NCBI GenBank assembly: GCA_030524785.1
Contig: JAUNFZ010000011.1
Span: forward strand, 1-50,359
Direction of reading: 5' to 3'
From: Eubacteriales bacterium
GTDB taxonomy: Bacteria; Bacillota; Clostridia; Lachnospirales; Lachnospiraceae
Length of the DNA: 50,359 bases
Shown: positions 39,916 through 48,758 of the stretch, in pieces
Numbering within the stretch: position 1 is the stretch's first letter
How the letters are laid out: each line of letters opens with the position of its first letter
Position numbers and translations under genes: made by a program
The notes under the pieces: model-generated
Seen by the model: only the letters and a program-made list of their open reading frames with translations
The model's database searches: none
Told to the model about the DNA's origin: nothing

Positions 39916-40581
39916 CTAATTGTTCGCCATCACTTTTACCTGCTGCAGTGCCTTGGACACTGCCGGAATCATCAGAATAATCACAGTGACAATTCCCTCC
40001 GCATATATGTAGCAGGCATTATATGCCATAGAATACAGCACCACATTCCAGCCCTCCCAGGCGTATTCTCCGAAGAAAATCCAGCCGGAAATAACGGCAA
40101 AAACCCAACGGCCCGTAATTCCCAGAAGATATCCCTTAACCAGCCCGTGTTTGGCATTGCAGAAGAATCCGGAAAGTCCTAATGCCGCAAATGCCAGCGG
40201 ATAATCCACCAACACCTGCGCGGGTGCAAGAATATACGGCTCAATCAAAAACTGCAGTACACCGTAAGCGGCTCCGGTCAGAAGTCCCGTCGCCGGACCG
40301 TAAATATAACCGATCAGGCAGATAAAGAGCATACTGCACAAGGTAACAGAACCGCCGAAGGGGAAGGAATATACCTTCAGCATAGACGTCACCATCGCCA
40401 GTGCCATGGCTACGGCACAGAATACCAACTGCTTTGTTCCCATACTTCTCTTTGCTCTGTCTTTCCTTGTGGCAATCGCCGCCGCTGCGATTACCAGCAA
40501 CGCCAGAAGAATTGCCGTCGCCGCTTTCCCTGCCGTAGTGAGGAGCAGTTCTCCCTCTACGTTTGATACAAAAAATGACAT
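39916..40581 (-). CDS. thiT: ECF transporter S component, probable thiamine type
   Basis: 221 residues with a leading helix, then the six-helix S-component fold: KQLVFCAVAMALAMVTSML, SVTLCSMLFICLIGYIYGPATGLLTGAAYGVLQF and WVFAVISGWIFFGEYAWEG. The S component binds the vitamin and works with the ECF ATPases and EcfT, which are not in the window. The leader is a TPP riboswitch, so thiamine is the likely substrate, in line with ThiT/YuaJ. An extra N-terminal helix precedes the usual start of the family. AAAGGAGG lies before the ATG. Confidence 0.85.
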   Translation of the reverse strand: MSFFVSNVEGELLLTTAGKAATAILLALLVIAAAAIATRKDRAKRSMGTKQLVFCAVAMALAMVTSMLKVYSFPFGGSVTLCSMLFICLIGYIYGPATGLLTGAAYGVLQFLIEPYILAPAQVLVDYPLAFAALGLSGFFCNAKHGLVKGYLLGITGRWVFAVISGWIFFGEYAWEGWNVVLYSMAYNACYIYAEGIVTVIILMIPAVSKALQQVKVMANN

Positions 40582-40582
40582 A

Positions 40583-40617
40583 AAAAAACCTCCTTTAAAA
40601 TAATTTTTGACAGGAGG
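40583..40617 (-). promoter_or_regulatory. Hairpin that hides the ribosome site of the thiT-like gene
   Basis: On the minus strand CCTCCT (40617-40612) can pair with AGGAGG (40594-40589), which is the ribosome site, followed by seven T residues. It may act as expression platform by hiding the site, terminating, or both. Confidence 0.5.
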
Positions 40618-40620
40618 AGC

Positions 40621-40722
40621 TTCTTCGGTAGTCTGCTTCCTTACGCCGGTATTATCCGGTTCAAGTAGTGAGGGTCAGCGTCCATATGGACGCTTTCTCA
40701 GCCAAAGGCTCCCCTAGCATTA
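40621..40722 (-). promoter_or_regulatory. TPP riboswitch (THI element)
   Basis: On the minus strand the conserved pieces appear in order: GGGGAGCC (40714-40707), CTGAGA (40701-40696), a variable stem, GACCC (40676-40672), and ACCGGATAATACCGGCGTAA with the following GGAA (40661-40638). It binds thiamine pyrophosphate and lowers expression of the downstream ECF gene. Confidence 0.95.
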
Positions 40723-40748
40723 TAAATGCTATGCAATTGTCATTTTTA

Positions 40749-40766
40749 CGGCGGACATATCCGCCG
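40749..40766. terminator. Short hairpin after the HD phosphohydrolase gene
   Basis: GGCGGA and TCCGCC arms around a 4-base loop between the riboswitch and the HD gene. The T-run is weak on the minus strand; probably the end of the lysA-HD transcript. Confidence 0.4.
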
Positions 40767-40823
40767 CCTTTGTTATTGTACCACTATCCGCCCAAATGTC
40801 AAGCTCATTTGCGGGCCAAAGAA

Positions 40824-41375
40824 CTACAATTTGCGGACCGAAGCACTATATCGCTCAAAAAGTTCTGTAAATTCTTCTTCCACATCTATGAAGGGCCGCA
40901 GGGAAAAGTCCGCCTGGGAAAGCATTTCCCCGGGACATTCAAACAGTTTTTCTCCGGCAAAATGATAAAATTCATAGTACAGGCAGGTGTCGTCCACATG
41001 CTTAATCAGCGCCGCTTCTTTTTCATCCGGCAGGCTTCCCAGAAATTTCCGGTAAATGGCGTCCTGCAGCACGCGTTCTGCGCTGCGGTAACCCGGCAGA
41101 TTCTTTTTCACCGGCCGGGTGATATCAGAAAGGTATGCCTCGCTGGCATCATGAATCAGGCACGCCAGCACCAGCCTGTCCGAATATCCTCTGGCCGCCG
41201 CCTCGCGGGCGCACTGGATGCTGTGCTGTCCCACAGAATAAAACTGTGGAAAATGTCCGTTTGCCCTGGTTAAAAGCGACAGCGGATGGGCAATATCGGA
41301 AATCAATATTTCCTCCGCCTTCGGCTCCATGGGCGTAAAATGCACTTTTGAATAAGTTGTAATATAATCCGCCAT
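40824..41375 (-). CDS. HD-domain phosphohydrolase (YfbR-like)
   Basis: 183 residues. The metal-binding residues of the HD superfamily are present: H in SVGQHSIQ, H-D in CLIHDASEAYLSDI, and a late D in LIKHVDDTC. YfbR-like members dephosphorylate deoxynucleoside monophosphates; the substrate here is not known. It starts 19 bases after lysA with GAGGAAAAG before the ATG, so both are probably transcribed together. Confidence 0.8.
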   Translation of the reverse strand: MADYITTYSKVHFTPMEPKAEEILISDIAHPLSLLTRANGHFPQFYSVGQHSIQCAREAAARGYSDRLVLACLIHDASEAYLSDITRPVKKNLPGYRSAERVLQDAIYRKFLGSLPDEKEAALIKHVDDTCLYYEFYHFAGEKLFECPGEMLSQADFSLRPFIDVEEEFTELFERYSASVRKL

Positions 41376-41394
41376 TGCTTTTCCTCTTTGCAGA

Positions 41395-42660
41395 TCACAC
41401 GTTTAAAGGTATCATATGCCGCATCAGGTCGTCCAGGGTTTCCCTCTCGCGGATCAGTACCACTTCTCCGTTTTCCCGGATCAATACCTCCGCCGGACGC
41501 AGGCGGTTGTTATAATTGGAGGCCATGGTAAAGCCGTAGGCTCCCGCGTCCAGTATCCCCAGCACATCCCCCTTGAATATTTCCGGCAGCACGCGGTCCT
41601 TTGCAAGAATGTCGCCGCTCTCACAAATATTTCCCACCACCGTAACGGCTTCCGTTCCTTTGGAAGGCTGCTCTGATTCGCGGTATACCTCGATTCCATG
41701 GTAGGAATCATACATAATCGGCCTCTGCAGTACATTGAACCCGCAGTCGCAGCCCACATACTTTTTATCATGATTCTGCTTTACAGAATGTACCCTGGAG
41801 AGTATCACGCTGCACTCTGCGGAAATATAGCGTCCCGGCTCAATCCGAAACGTCACCTGCTCTCCATACTCCTTTACAAACGCCGAAATAGCCCTGTCGA
41901 TGGCTTCGCCCAGCTCCTTAATATCAAGGGGCGCTTCGCCCTCCTCCTTCCGGTAGGGAATCCCGAAGCCTCCGCCCATATCGATAAACTTTAACCCCGG
42001 AAACTGCTTCGCAATCTCAAACAGCGCTCCGATGCTGGCGGTAAAAGCCTCTCCCGTCATAAACAGGGAGCCGATATGCTGGTTGATGCCAATCAGCTTC
42101 AAATTATATTTTTTCAGAAGCTCCTTTACCTGAGGAATATATTTCGGCTCAATCCCAAATTTTGTCTTTTTCCCGGCAGTCACCACTTTTTCGTGATGCC
42201 CTGCTCCCACGCCGGGATTGAAACGCACCGCAACCTCATGTCCCGGCGCCAGCTGTCCAAACTGTTCCAGCTGGCTTAAAGAATCCACGCTGATATGTAC
42301 CCCGGCGTCAATGGCATACTGCATCTCCTCTGCCGACACATTATTTCCAATATAGAAAATTTCCTCAGGCGCAAACCCTGCCTGCCTCTCCACATAAATT
42401 TCCCCCGGAGACATGGCGTCCACCTCAAGGCCCTCTGATTTTACAATCTGCAGAAATGCCAGGTTGCAGTTTGCTTTCGCAGAGTAGTCCACCACAAAAT
42501 TCGGATATTTCACCATATTTTTCAGATCACGGCAGCGCTGCCGCAGGATTCTTTCATTATATACATATAACGGCGTCTGATATTCTTTTGCCAGAGCAAC
42601 CGGATCCTTGCCTTCAAAATAATTCATCTCGTCCGTCACTCTGGAGTATAGTTTGCTCAT
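41395..42660 (-). CDS. lysA: Diaminopimelate decarboxylase
   Basis: 421 residues. It decarboxylates meso-diaminopimelate to lysine, the last step of lysine synthesis, with PLP. The PLP lysine is in VDYSAKANCN, HIGS and GGGFGIPY bind the phosphate, and ECSVILSRV...CESGDILAKDR carries the substrate-binding CESxD motif. ATG 42660 follows AAAGGAG with 8-base spacing; an earlier ATG at 42678 lies in the ribosome site. It is divergent from a LysR gene. dapL and dapF are 2-4 kb away. Confidence 0.93.
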   Translation of the reverse strand: MSKLYSRVTDEMNYFEGKDPVALAKEYQTPLYVYNERILRQRCRDLKNMVKYPNFVVDYSAKANCNLAFLQIVKSEGLEVDAMSPGEIYVERQAGFAPEEIFYIGNNVSAEEMQYAIDAGVHISVDSLSQLEQFGQLAPGHEVAVRFNPGVGAGHHEKVVTAGKKTKFGIEPKYIPQVKELLKKYNLKLIGINQHIGSLFMTGEAFTASIGALFEIAKQFPGLKFIDMGGGFGIPYRKEEGEAPLDIKELGEAIDRAISAFVKEYGEQVTFRIEPGRYISAECSVILSRVHSVKQNHDKKYVGCDCGFNVLQRPIMYDSYHGIEVYRESEQPSKGTEAVTVVGNICESGDILAKDRVLPEIFKGDVLGILDAGAYGFTMASNYNNRLRPAEVLIRENGEVVLIRERETLDDLMRHMIPLNV

Positions 42661-42696
42661 TTGTGCTGCTCCTTTCAAAAATCGCTTTTCTTCCTA

Positions 42697-42743
42697 TTGA
42701 CTTATTATAGCGATGGAGATAAAATTTGTATAATGAATTTTAT
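42697..42743. promoter_or_regulatory. LysR-type site and divergent promoters
   Basis: ATAAAATT-N9-AATTTTAT (42719-42743) is a perfect inverted repeat. For the LysR gene TTGACT (42697-42702), 17 bases and TAAAAT (42720-42725) overlap its left arm. For lysA a TATAAT at 42709-42704 (minus strand) has a poor -35, and the inverted repeat lies in the position of an activator site. Confidence 0.65.
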
Positions 42744-42779
42744 AAAATGACTAATGTAGTATTTCGATAAGAGGGCGTT

Positions 42780-43676
42780 ATGAATATTGAAAATTTAAAA
42801 ACCTTTATTACTCTGTCAGAATTAAAGAATTTTACGCAGACGGCGGACCGTTACTATATCGTGCAGTCCACTGTCACAAACCGCATTATGGAGCTGGAGA
42901 AAGGACTCGGCAAGAAGCTGTTTATCCGCAACCGGAAGAATGTGGAGCTCACAGAGGAAGGGCTGCACTTTTTAAGTTACGCCAAGCGCATCGTGGCCCT
43001 GGAAGCCTCTGCGATCGAGGAGCTCAGTATGCTGCACACTTTCTCAGAAACTCTGCGCCTCGGTACAGTCAATACGGTTTACGATTGCTACCTGACACGC
43101 CCCATTATGAATTATGTGCAGAATCACCCCGACGTCTCCATGAAAGTCATCATAGACCATTCCGGCACTTTGCTGCGAATGTTGCAGGATGGGACGCTGG
43201 ACCTTGTCTTTTCCTATGTGCCCCTGAAAAAAGCGGGATTTCTGTGCCAGCCCTTCCACACGGAGGAACTTGTTCTCGTAACCTCGCCGGTACATACGGA
43301 ATACCGTGAGGGCATCCGCCAGGATCAACTGCCGGATCTGAATTATCTGTACTGCAATTTTATGTTACACGATAACGGAACCTTTATCCGGGACATGTTT
43401 CCCAAAAATCATTCCTTCCCCTTCGAGATTGACAAGTCAACGCATTTACTGCCGTATCTTCTGGAGGGAATTGGATATACGTTTCTGCCGAAAAGCCTCG
43501 TGCAGAAATACCTGGACGACGGCACACTGATCTCTGTCCCGTTGATAGATTTCACTGCGCCCACCATACAGAATCACATTGTTATTCCGGAAAGCAAGGC
43601 GGAAAACAACGCCATCTGCCAGTTTCTTGCAGACCTGCCCGGCGCAGAGGTTCAGCCATTGGAGGTACAGCCATGA
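42780..43676 (+). CDS. LysR-family regulator
   Basis: 298 residues: N-terminal helix-turn-helix (FTQTADRYYIVQSTVTNRIMELEKGLGKKLFIR, about 19-51), linker helix, and the two-lobed effector domain (LRLGTVNTVYDCYL... to LADLPGAEV). It is divergent from lysA with an inverted repeat between. By analogy with LysR/lysA in other bacteria it may control lysA in response to diaminopimelate or lysine; it is not close enough to be certain. GAGGG precedes the ATG. Confidence 0.88.
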   Translation: MNIENLKTFITLSELKNFTQTADRYYIVQSTVTNRIMELEKGLGKKLFIRNRKNVELTEEGLHFLSYAKRIVALEASAIEELSMLHTFSETLRLGTVNTVYDCYLTRPIMNYVQNHPDVSMKVIIDHSGTLLRMLQDGTLDLVFSYVPLKKAGFLCQPFHTEELVLVTSPVHTEYREGIRQDQLPDLNYLYCNFMLHDNGTFIRDMFPKNHSFPFEIDKSTHLLPYLLEGIGYTFLPKSLVQKYLDDGTLISVPLIDFTAPTIQNHIVIPESKAENNAICQFLADLPGAEVQPLEVQP

Positions 43677-43888
43677 AAAAATCAAAACGTATTCTGGCGG
43701 CCGCAGGCGCCATTCTGCTGATTGGCCTTTATCTGGCCACCCTTGTTTTCGCGCTGATTGACAGCCCCTGGGCTCACAGTATGTTTAAGCTCTGCGTGGG
43801 CTTCACCATCGTCCTCCCGGTACTTCTCTATGCATATACGCTGATCTACCGGGTTCTCAGAAAAGATGAGGAGGAAAAAAATGATTAA
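43673..43888 (+). CDS. Small two-helix membrane protein
   Basis: 71 residues with two hydrophobic helices (ILAAAGAILLIGLYLATLVFA and LCVGFTIVLPVLLYAYTLIY) joined by IDSPWAHSMFK, and a charged tail. The start overlaps the LysR stop by 4 bases (ATGA) and the stop overlaps the HAD gene by 8. The family looks common in Lachnospiraceae; no function is known. Confidence 0.75.
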   Translation: MKKSKRILAAAGAILLIGLYLATLVFALIDSPWAHSMFKLCVGFTIVLPVLLYAYTLIYRVLRKDEEEKND

Positions 43889-44483
43889 CACTGTAATCTT
43901 TGATATCGGCAATGTTCTGGTATCTTTTGACTGGGAGCCAAGCCTGAAATCCTTTGGCTTCCCTCCCGAAAAATATGAAGCGATTGCCAACGCCACCTAC
44001 CGCAACAAAGACTGGACAGAAACAGACCGCGGCGTTTTAACTCACGAGGAATGTCTGGCGCGTTTTATCAGCTGCGCTCCGCAGTACGCTGAAGATATCC
44101 GCCGGGTAATCGGCGCTCTTGGCGATACCATCCGGCAACATTCCTATGCGAAGCCTCTGATTCAACAGTTAAAGAACAATGGATGCCGCGTTTATTATCT
44201 TTCCAATTACAGTGAATACGGCTACAATGTCACAAAGGACGAGCTTGATTTTATTCCGCTGATGGATGGAGGCGTCTTCTCCTATAAAGTGAAAATGGTA
44301 AAGCCGAATCCCTGGATTTTTGCAGAGCTTTTCCGGCGTTACGACATCAATCCGGCAGAGGCGGTTTTTCTCGACGACAACGCCGACAACATAGAAGCCG
44401 CCAAAAGCATGGGACTTTCGACCATCCATTTTACCGATTATGACAAAGCCTGCAAAGAGTTAAAAAAGCTGGGGGTTCTGTAA
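43881..44483 (+). CDS. HAD-superfamily hydrolase
   Basis: 200 residues. HAD motif I FDIGNVLVSFD has N where the second aspartate is usual (D-x-N), as in the YihX/epoxide-hydrolase-N-terminal group of sugar phosphatases; motif II YYLSNYS, motif III lysine in VKMVKPNPWIF, motif IV VFLDDNADN. Probably a sugar-phosphate or nucleotide phosphatase. GAGGAGG precedes ATG 43881. Confidence 0.87.
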   Translation: MINTVIFDIGNVLVSFDWEPSLKSFGFPPEKYEAIANATYRNKDWTETDRGVLTHEECLARFISCAPQYAEDIRRVIGALGDTIRQHSYAKPLIQQLKNNGCRVYYLSNYSEYGYNVTKDELDFIPLMDGGVFSYKVKMVKPNPWIFAELFRRYDINPAEAVFLDDNADNIEAAKSMGLSTIHFTDYDKACKELKKLGVL

Positions 44484-44497
44484 ACCCCCGGCTTTTC
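44464..44497. terminator. Bidirectional terminator between HAD and dapL genes
   Basis: AAAAGC-GGGGGTT and AACCCCC-GGCTTTT pair around the HAD stop codon. T-runs occur on both strands (TTTTC rightward, six T leftward). Confidence 0.85.
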
Positions 44498-45712
44498 TTA
44501 CATCATTCTGATTCTCTCCAGCGCTTCCATCGTATTTTCATAGTTTCCGAAAGCCGTCAACCTGAAATATCCTTCTCCGCTCGGTCCAAAGCCAGCTCCC
44601 GGCGTTCCGACCACATTTGCCTTTTCCAGAAGATAGTCAAAAAACTCCCAGGAAGTCATGCCCTCCGGCGTTTTCAGCCAGATATAGGGAGCGTTGACGC
44701 CTCCGGATACCGTGTAGCCCATATCGCTCAGGCCGTCGTAAATCGCATTGGCATTTTTCATATAATATGCCACCTGCTTTTTCAACTGTGCCTTCCCTTC
44801 CGGGGAATATACAGCCTCTCCGGCTCTCTGCACAATATAGGGAGCACCGTTATATTTCGTTCCGTGCCTTCTTGCCCACAGAGGATGAAGATACGTATCT
44901 CCCGCCTTCAATTCCTTTGGCACTACGGTAAATCCAAGACGGACGCCGGTAAATCCCGCATTTTTTGAAAAACTGCGCAGCTCAATCGCACAGGTTCTTG
45001 CGCCTTCACACTCATAAATCGAATGTGGCACATCCTCCTCGGAAATATACGCCTCATAGGCCGCGTCGTAAATAATCACGGCTCCCACCTGATTTGCGTA
45101 ATCCACCCAGATCTGAAGCTGATCCTTTGTAATGGTCGAGCCTGTAGGATTGTTCGGGAAACAGAGATAGATAAGATCCGGCGTCTCATCCGGAAGTTCA
45201 GGCGCAAAGTCATTTTCCTGGGTACAGGGCATATAAATGACGTCGCTCCAGGTTCCTGCCGCAGCGTCCCAGGTTCCTGTTCTTCCAGCCATGACATTGG
45301 AATCCACATACACCGGATAGACGGGGTCGCAGACAGCGATTTTATTATCCGTACTGAAAATCTCCTGAATGTTTGCCGAATCGCACTTCGCTCCGTCGGA
45401 AATAAAAATCTCATCCGCCCGGATATCGCATCCCCGGCCTTTATAGTCATTTTCCGCAATTGCGCTCCGCAGAAATTCATATCCCAGATCCGGGGCATAG
45501 CCCTTAAATGTAGCCGCATCCGCCATCTCATCCACCGCCTTGTGCAGCGCCGTGATAATCGCCGGTGCCAGCGGCTGCGTCACATCGCCGATTCCCAGCC
45601 GGATAATTTTCCGTTCCGGATGCGCCTGACTGTACGCCGCCACTTTTTTCCCAATCGTGGAAAAAAGATAACTCCCCGGAAGCTTTAAATAATTATCGTT
45701 TACCTTTGCCAT
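44498..45712 (-). CDS. dapL: LL-diaminopimelate aminotransferase
   Basis: 404 residues. It converts tetrahydrodipicolinate directly to LL-diaminopimelate using glutamate and PLP, bypassing DapD/E/C. Class I/II aminotransferase motifs are visible: YLCFPNNPTGSTIT, IIYDAAYEAYI and the PLP lysine in LRSFSKNAGFTGVRLGF. The N-terminus (DNYLKLPGSYLFSTIGKK) is typical of DapL. It follows dapF by 52 bases and GGGAGG precedes the ATG. Confidence 0.95.
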   Translation of the reverse strand: MAKVNDNYLKLPGSYLFSTIGKKVAAYSQAHPERKIIRLGIGDVTQPLAPAIITALHKAVDEMADAATFKGYAPDLGYEFLRSAIAENDYKGRGCDIRADEIFISDGAKCDSANIQEIFSTDNKIAVCDPVYPVYVDSNVMAGRTGTWDAAAGTWSDVIYMPCTQENDFAPELPDETPDLIYLCFPNNPTGSTITKDQLQIWVDYANQVGAVIIYDAAYEAYISEEDVPHSIYECEGARTCAIELRSFSKNAGFTGVRLGFTVVPKELKAGDTYLHPLWARRHGTKYNGAPYIVQRAGEAVYSPEGKAQLKKQVAYYMKNANAIYDGLSDMGYTVSGGVNAPYIWLKTPEGMTSWEFFDYLLEKANVVGTPGAGFGPSGEGYFRLTAFGNYENTMEALERIRMM

Positions 45713-45764
45713 TTTTCCTTCCTCCCAGTATATTTTTCAAAATATGCCTCAATTTGCGGCAATG

Positions 45765-46598
45765 TTATATCTCAATTTCACCTTCAAACACTGTGGTGGC
45801 GCTTCCGGTCATATAGACCGTGTTTTCTGTTCTGTCCCAGAAAATCTTAAGCTCTCCGCCCAGCAGTTTTACCGTCACCTCATCCTCCGTGTATCCGTTT
45901 AAAATCGACGCCACCGCAGCCGCACAGGCTCCCGTGCCGCAGGCCAGCGTTTCACCGGAACCCCGCTCCCAAACGCGCATCTCCAGAGTATGGCGATCCA
46001 GCACATGAATAAATTCTGTATTCACACGGTCAGGAAACATCGCATGGTTTTCAAACTTGGGGCCGATCTTTTCTATCTCCAGATGCTTTACATCCTCCAT
46101 ATAAGTCACGGCGTGGGGATTGCCCATGGAAACACAGGTGATATTCCACAGATTGCCGTCAATCTCCACCGGTTCTGCGATCACCTTTTCCTTTTCGGAG
46201 ATCACAGGAATTTCCGAAGTTTTTAAAACCGGCGAACCCATATTTACTTTCACAGCGGAAACATGTCCGTTCTCCACCGTCAGCTTCAGGTGTTTTATAC
46301 CGCTTTTTGTCTCTACGGAAATCTCTGTCTTGTCGGTGATGCCATAATCATACATATACTTTGCCACACACCGGATGCCGTTGCCGCACATGGCTCCCTG
46401 AGAACCGTCCGCATTGTACATTTCCATCTTTCCATCGGCCACTTCGGACGGAGCGATCAGAATCAGTCCGTCGGAGCCAATGCCAAAATGCCTGTCACTG
46501 ACTGCTATCGCTGTCTTTGCCGGATCTTTTACCTTCTCCTGAAAGCAATTTACATATACATAATCATTCCCCGCCCCATGCATTTTTGTAAACTTCAT
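45765..46598 (-). CDS. dapF: Diaminopimelate epimerase
   Basis: 277 residues. It interconverts LL- and meso-diaminopimelate for peptidoglycan and lysine. The catalytic cysteines are C71 in AMCGNGIRC and C220 in LACGTGACAA; the N-terminal MHGAGNDYVYV and GNPHAV are also conserved. It is followed by dapL, so the two make one unit. GGGAGG precedes the ATG. Confidence 0.96.
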   Translation of the reverse strand: MKFTKMHGAGNDYVYVNCFQEKVKDPAKTAIAVSDRHFGIGSDGLILIAPSEVADGKMEMYNADGSQGAMCGNGIRCVAKYMYDYGITDKTEISVETKSGIKHLKLTVENGHVSAVKVNMGSPVLKTSEIPVISEKEKVIAEPVEIDGNLWNITCVSMGNPHAVTYMEDVKHLEIEKIGPKFENHAMFPDRVNTEFIHVLDRHTLEMRVWERGSGETLACGTGACAAAVASILNGYTEDEVTVKLLGGELKIFWDRTENTVYMTGSATTVFEGEIEI

Positions 46599-46665
46599 TG
46601 TACAATTCCTCCCTTTGATATCGTCCCGCCCCTTTGCCGCGGCGGCGGGCCGTCAAAAAACGTCT

Positions 46666-47214
46666 CTAATATTTCATCAGCGTAAACACGATCTGCGCTG
46701 TCTCTACCAGATTTGTACCGCTGTCCATACTGCATTTCTGCATGTAGCGGTGCGCTTCCTCCTCCGTCATGTGGTTGCGTTCCATCAGAAGCTTCTTTGC
46801 ATCCGCAATCAGCTGCTTCTCCTCCTCGGTGCGGACTTTAGGCTTATTTCTTTCCCTCCGTCTGCGTCTTGCCATATTGCTGTACATCATCTCCAGCGTA
46901 TTTACCATATCATGAACCTTCAGGGGCAGTGCCAGACGCACAATTTCCCTGTCGGGACACATTTCCAGAACATGGCCGGATGCAATCAGCAGCATCTCAA
47001 ACCCTGCCGGAAGGTATTCTTTCAGCTGAGTATACATCATATCGGCATACTTGTACCCGCAGACGACAATTCCCTCTCCCAAATCATCCGCTGCCTGAAG
47101 AACCTGAGCACCGCTGGTACAGACGGCAGATACCTGATATCCGTTGCGCACCAGTATATTTCTGATGTTTCTTGCATCCTCTGCCTTCGGAAATACCACG
47201 ATAATACTTACCAA
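46666..47214 (-). CDS. ANTAR-domain RNA-binding regulator
   Basis: 182 residues: a receiver-like N-terminal domain (SIIVVFPKAEDARNIRNIL, without the usual phospho-acceptor aspartate pocket) and a C-terminal ANTAR domain (EEEKQLIADAKKLLMERNHMTEEEAHRYMQKCSMD). ANTAR proteins bind hairpin RNA and prevent early termination of nitrogen and ethanolamine genes. It lies 41 bases after glnA. The TTG at 47214 has AGGAGG eight bases upstream; the GTG at 47223 lies directly on it. Confidence 0.88.
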   Translation of the reverse strand: MVSIIVVFPKAEDARNIRNILVRNGYQVSAVCTSGAQVLQAADDLGEGIVVCGYKYADMMYTQLKEYLPAGFEMLLIASGHVLEMCPDREIVRLALPLKVHDMVNTLEMMYSNMARRRRRERNKPKVRTEEEKQLIADAKKLLMERNHMTEEEAHRYMQKCSMDSGTNLVETAQIVFTLMKY

Positions 47215-47255
47215 TCTATCCACCTCCTGCTCCTATGCTTAATCATCACAGGATA

Positions 47256-48584
47256 TCAGATTCGATAGAGATACTGTTCCAGCTCCCAGGCAGTTACATT
47301 CGTACTGTACTGCCTCCACTCTGCTTTCTTTGCTTTGCAGTAATTTTTACTGATATGTTCTCCTAGAACCCCGCAGATAAATTCATCATGCTCCATCTGC
47401 ACCACAGCCTCTAAAAGATTGTCGGGCAAAGTCAAAATGCCTGCATTTTCCCTTTCTTCCTCTGTCATACGGAAAATATTTTTGTCCACCGGAGCCGGCG
47501 GCATAATCTTATTTTTGATCCCGTCAAGTCCCGCCGCCAGGCAAAGCGCCAGCACCAGATACGGATTGCTGGAGGGATCCGGGCAACGAAGCTCCACACG
47601 GGTATTCTCGCCCTTCTGTCCTGGGATGCGGATCAGCGGTGAACGGTTTCTTGAGGACCACGCGATATATACCGGCGCTTCAAACCCCGGCACCAGACGC
47701 TTGTAAGAATTTACCAGAGGATTCGTGATGGCCGTCATGTGGCTGACATGTTTCATTAATCCGCCGATAAAATAATATGCTTCCGGACTCAGTCCGTTGC
47801 TGTCGGATTCGTCATTGAAAATATTCTTTCCTTCTTTTGAAAGTGACATATTAATATGCATACCGGAGCCGTTGATGCCCGCCTTCGGCTTCGGCATAAA
47901 GGTTGCGTGAAGTCCGTGACGTTTTGCGATCGTCTTTACCGTCAGCTTAAACGTCATAATATTGTCCGCAGCTTTTAAGGCGTCGTCATATCTGAAATCA
48001 ATCTCGTGCTGGGCCGGAGCCACCTCGTGATGGGATTCCTCGATCTCAAACCCCATGTTCTCCAGGGTCAGCACCATGTCACGCCGGGCATTTTCTCCCA
48101 GATCCACCGGACCCAGGTCAAAATATCCCGCTTTCTCATGGGTAATCGTCGTGGGCTGGCCGTTGTCATCTGTGTGATACAGGAAAAATTCACATTCCGG
48201 CCCCACGTCAAACTGATATCCCATTTCTTCCGCCTCCGCGAGCACCTTCTTCAGAACATGGCGCGGGTCTCCCTCAAAAACCGTACCGTCAGGCCGGTAG
48301 ATATCGCAGATCAGCCGGGCCACCTTTCCCTGCTGCGGGCGCCACGGAAAAATGACAAAGGTATCCAGATCCGGATACAGGTACATATCCGATTCCTCGA
48401 TACGCACAAAGCCTTCAATGCAGGAGCCGTCAAACATGCACTTATTGTTAAGCGCTTTCTCCAGCTGGCTGGCAGTAATGGCCACATTTTTCATGGTACC
48501 GAAAATATCTGTAAACTGCAGGCGAATAAATTCTACGTCCTCCTCCTGCACCAGACGCATAACATCTTCCTTTGTATACTTCAT
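47256..48584 (-). CDS. glnA: Glutamine synthetase, type I
   Basis: 442 residues. It makes glutamine from glutamate, ammonia and ATP. Seen: [21 protein letters not shown] (beta-grasp loop), VGPECEFFL and [11 protein letters not shown] (active-site metal and substrate loops), and [10 protein letters not shown]. Length and sequence fit the GSI-alpha form without the adenylylation insert. ATG 48584 follows AAGGAG. The ANTAR protein follows in the same transcript, and the leader contains a candidate ANTAR hairpin and terminator. Confidence 0.96.
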   Translation of the reverse strand: MKYTKEDVMRLVQEEDVEFIRLQFTDIFGTMKNVAITASQLEKALNNKCMFDGSCIEGFVRIEESDMYLYPDLDTFVIFPWRPQQGKVARLICDIYRPDGTVFEGDPRHVLKKVLAEAEEMGYQFDVGPECEFFLYHTDDNGQPTTITHEKAGYFDLGPVDLGENARRDMVLTLENMGFEIEESHHEVAPAQHEIDFRYDDALKAADNIMTFKLTVKTIAKRHGLHATFMPKPKAGINGSGMHINMSLSKEGKNIFNDESDSNGLSPEAYYFIGGLMKHVSHMTAITNPLVNSYKRLVPGFEAPVYIAWSSRNRSPLIRIPGQKGENTRVELRCPDPSSNPYLVLALCLAAGLDGIKNKIMPPAPVDKNIFRMTEEERENAGILTLPDNLLEAVVQMEHDEFICGVLGEHISKNYCKAKKAEWRQYSTNVTAWELEQYLYRI

Positions 48585-48600
48585 ACGTTCACATCTCCTT

Positions 48601-48646
48601 ATATAAAAAGACATTCTTTCCCCCTGGAAAAGAACGTCTTTGTTCT
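48601..48646 (-). promoter_or_regulatory. Candidate ANTAR antitermination leader of glnA
   Basis: On the minus strand AGAAC-AAAGAC-GTTCT (48646-48631) is a 5-base stem with a six-base loop that has A at position 1 and G at position 4, the ANTAR loop signature. The next stem, AAGACGTTCTTT with AAAGAATGTCTT and a T-run (48640-48601), is a terminator. The two share bases and cannot form together. Only one such six-base-loop hairpin was found; known ANTAR sites have two. Confidence 0.6.
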
Positions 48647-48652
48647 GAAATA

Positions 48653-48681
48653 AGAATAACAGCGGGTTTTTTGTTTGTCAA
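48653..48681 (-). promoter_or_regulatory. Promoter of glnA
   Basis: On the minus strand TTGACA, a 17-base spacer and TATTCT; transcription would start near 48646, at the base of the ANTAR-like hairpin. The -35 lies within a larger inverted repeat (GCGGG...CCCGC, about 48662-48693) that may terminate the upstream gene. Confidence 0.7.
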
Positions 48682-48758
48682 CCAAAAACCCGCCGCAGTA
48701 TTATGATTTATAAACATCAAAATAATCTATATCATGAATTATCCGTTTTAGCGCCGCA

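Noticed and set aside
46627..46656. GC-rich inverted repeat before dapF as a terminator of the glnA-ANTAR transcript
   Set aside because: No T-run follows on the minus strand; it may be a leader structure but evidence is weak.
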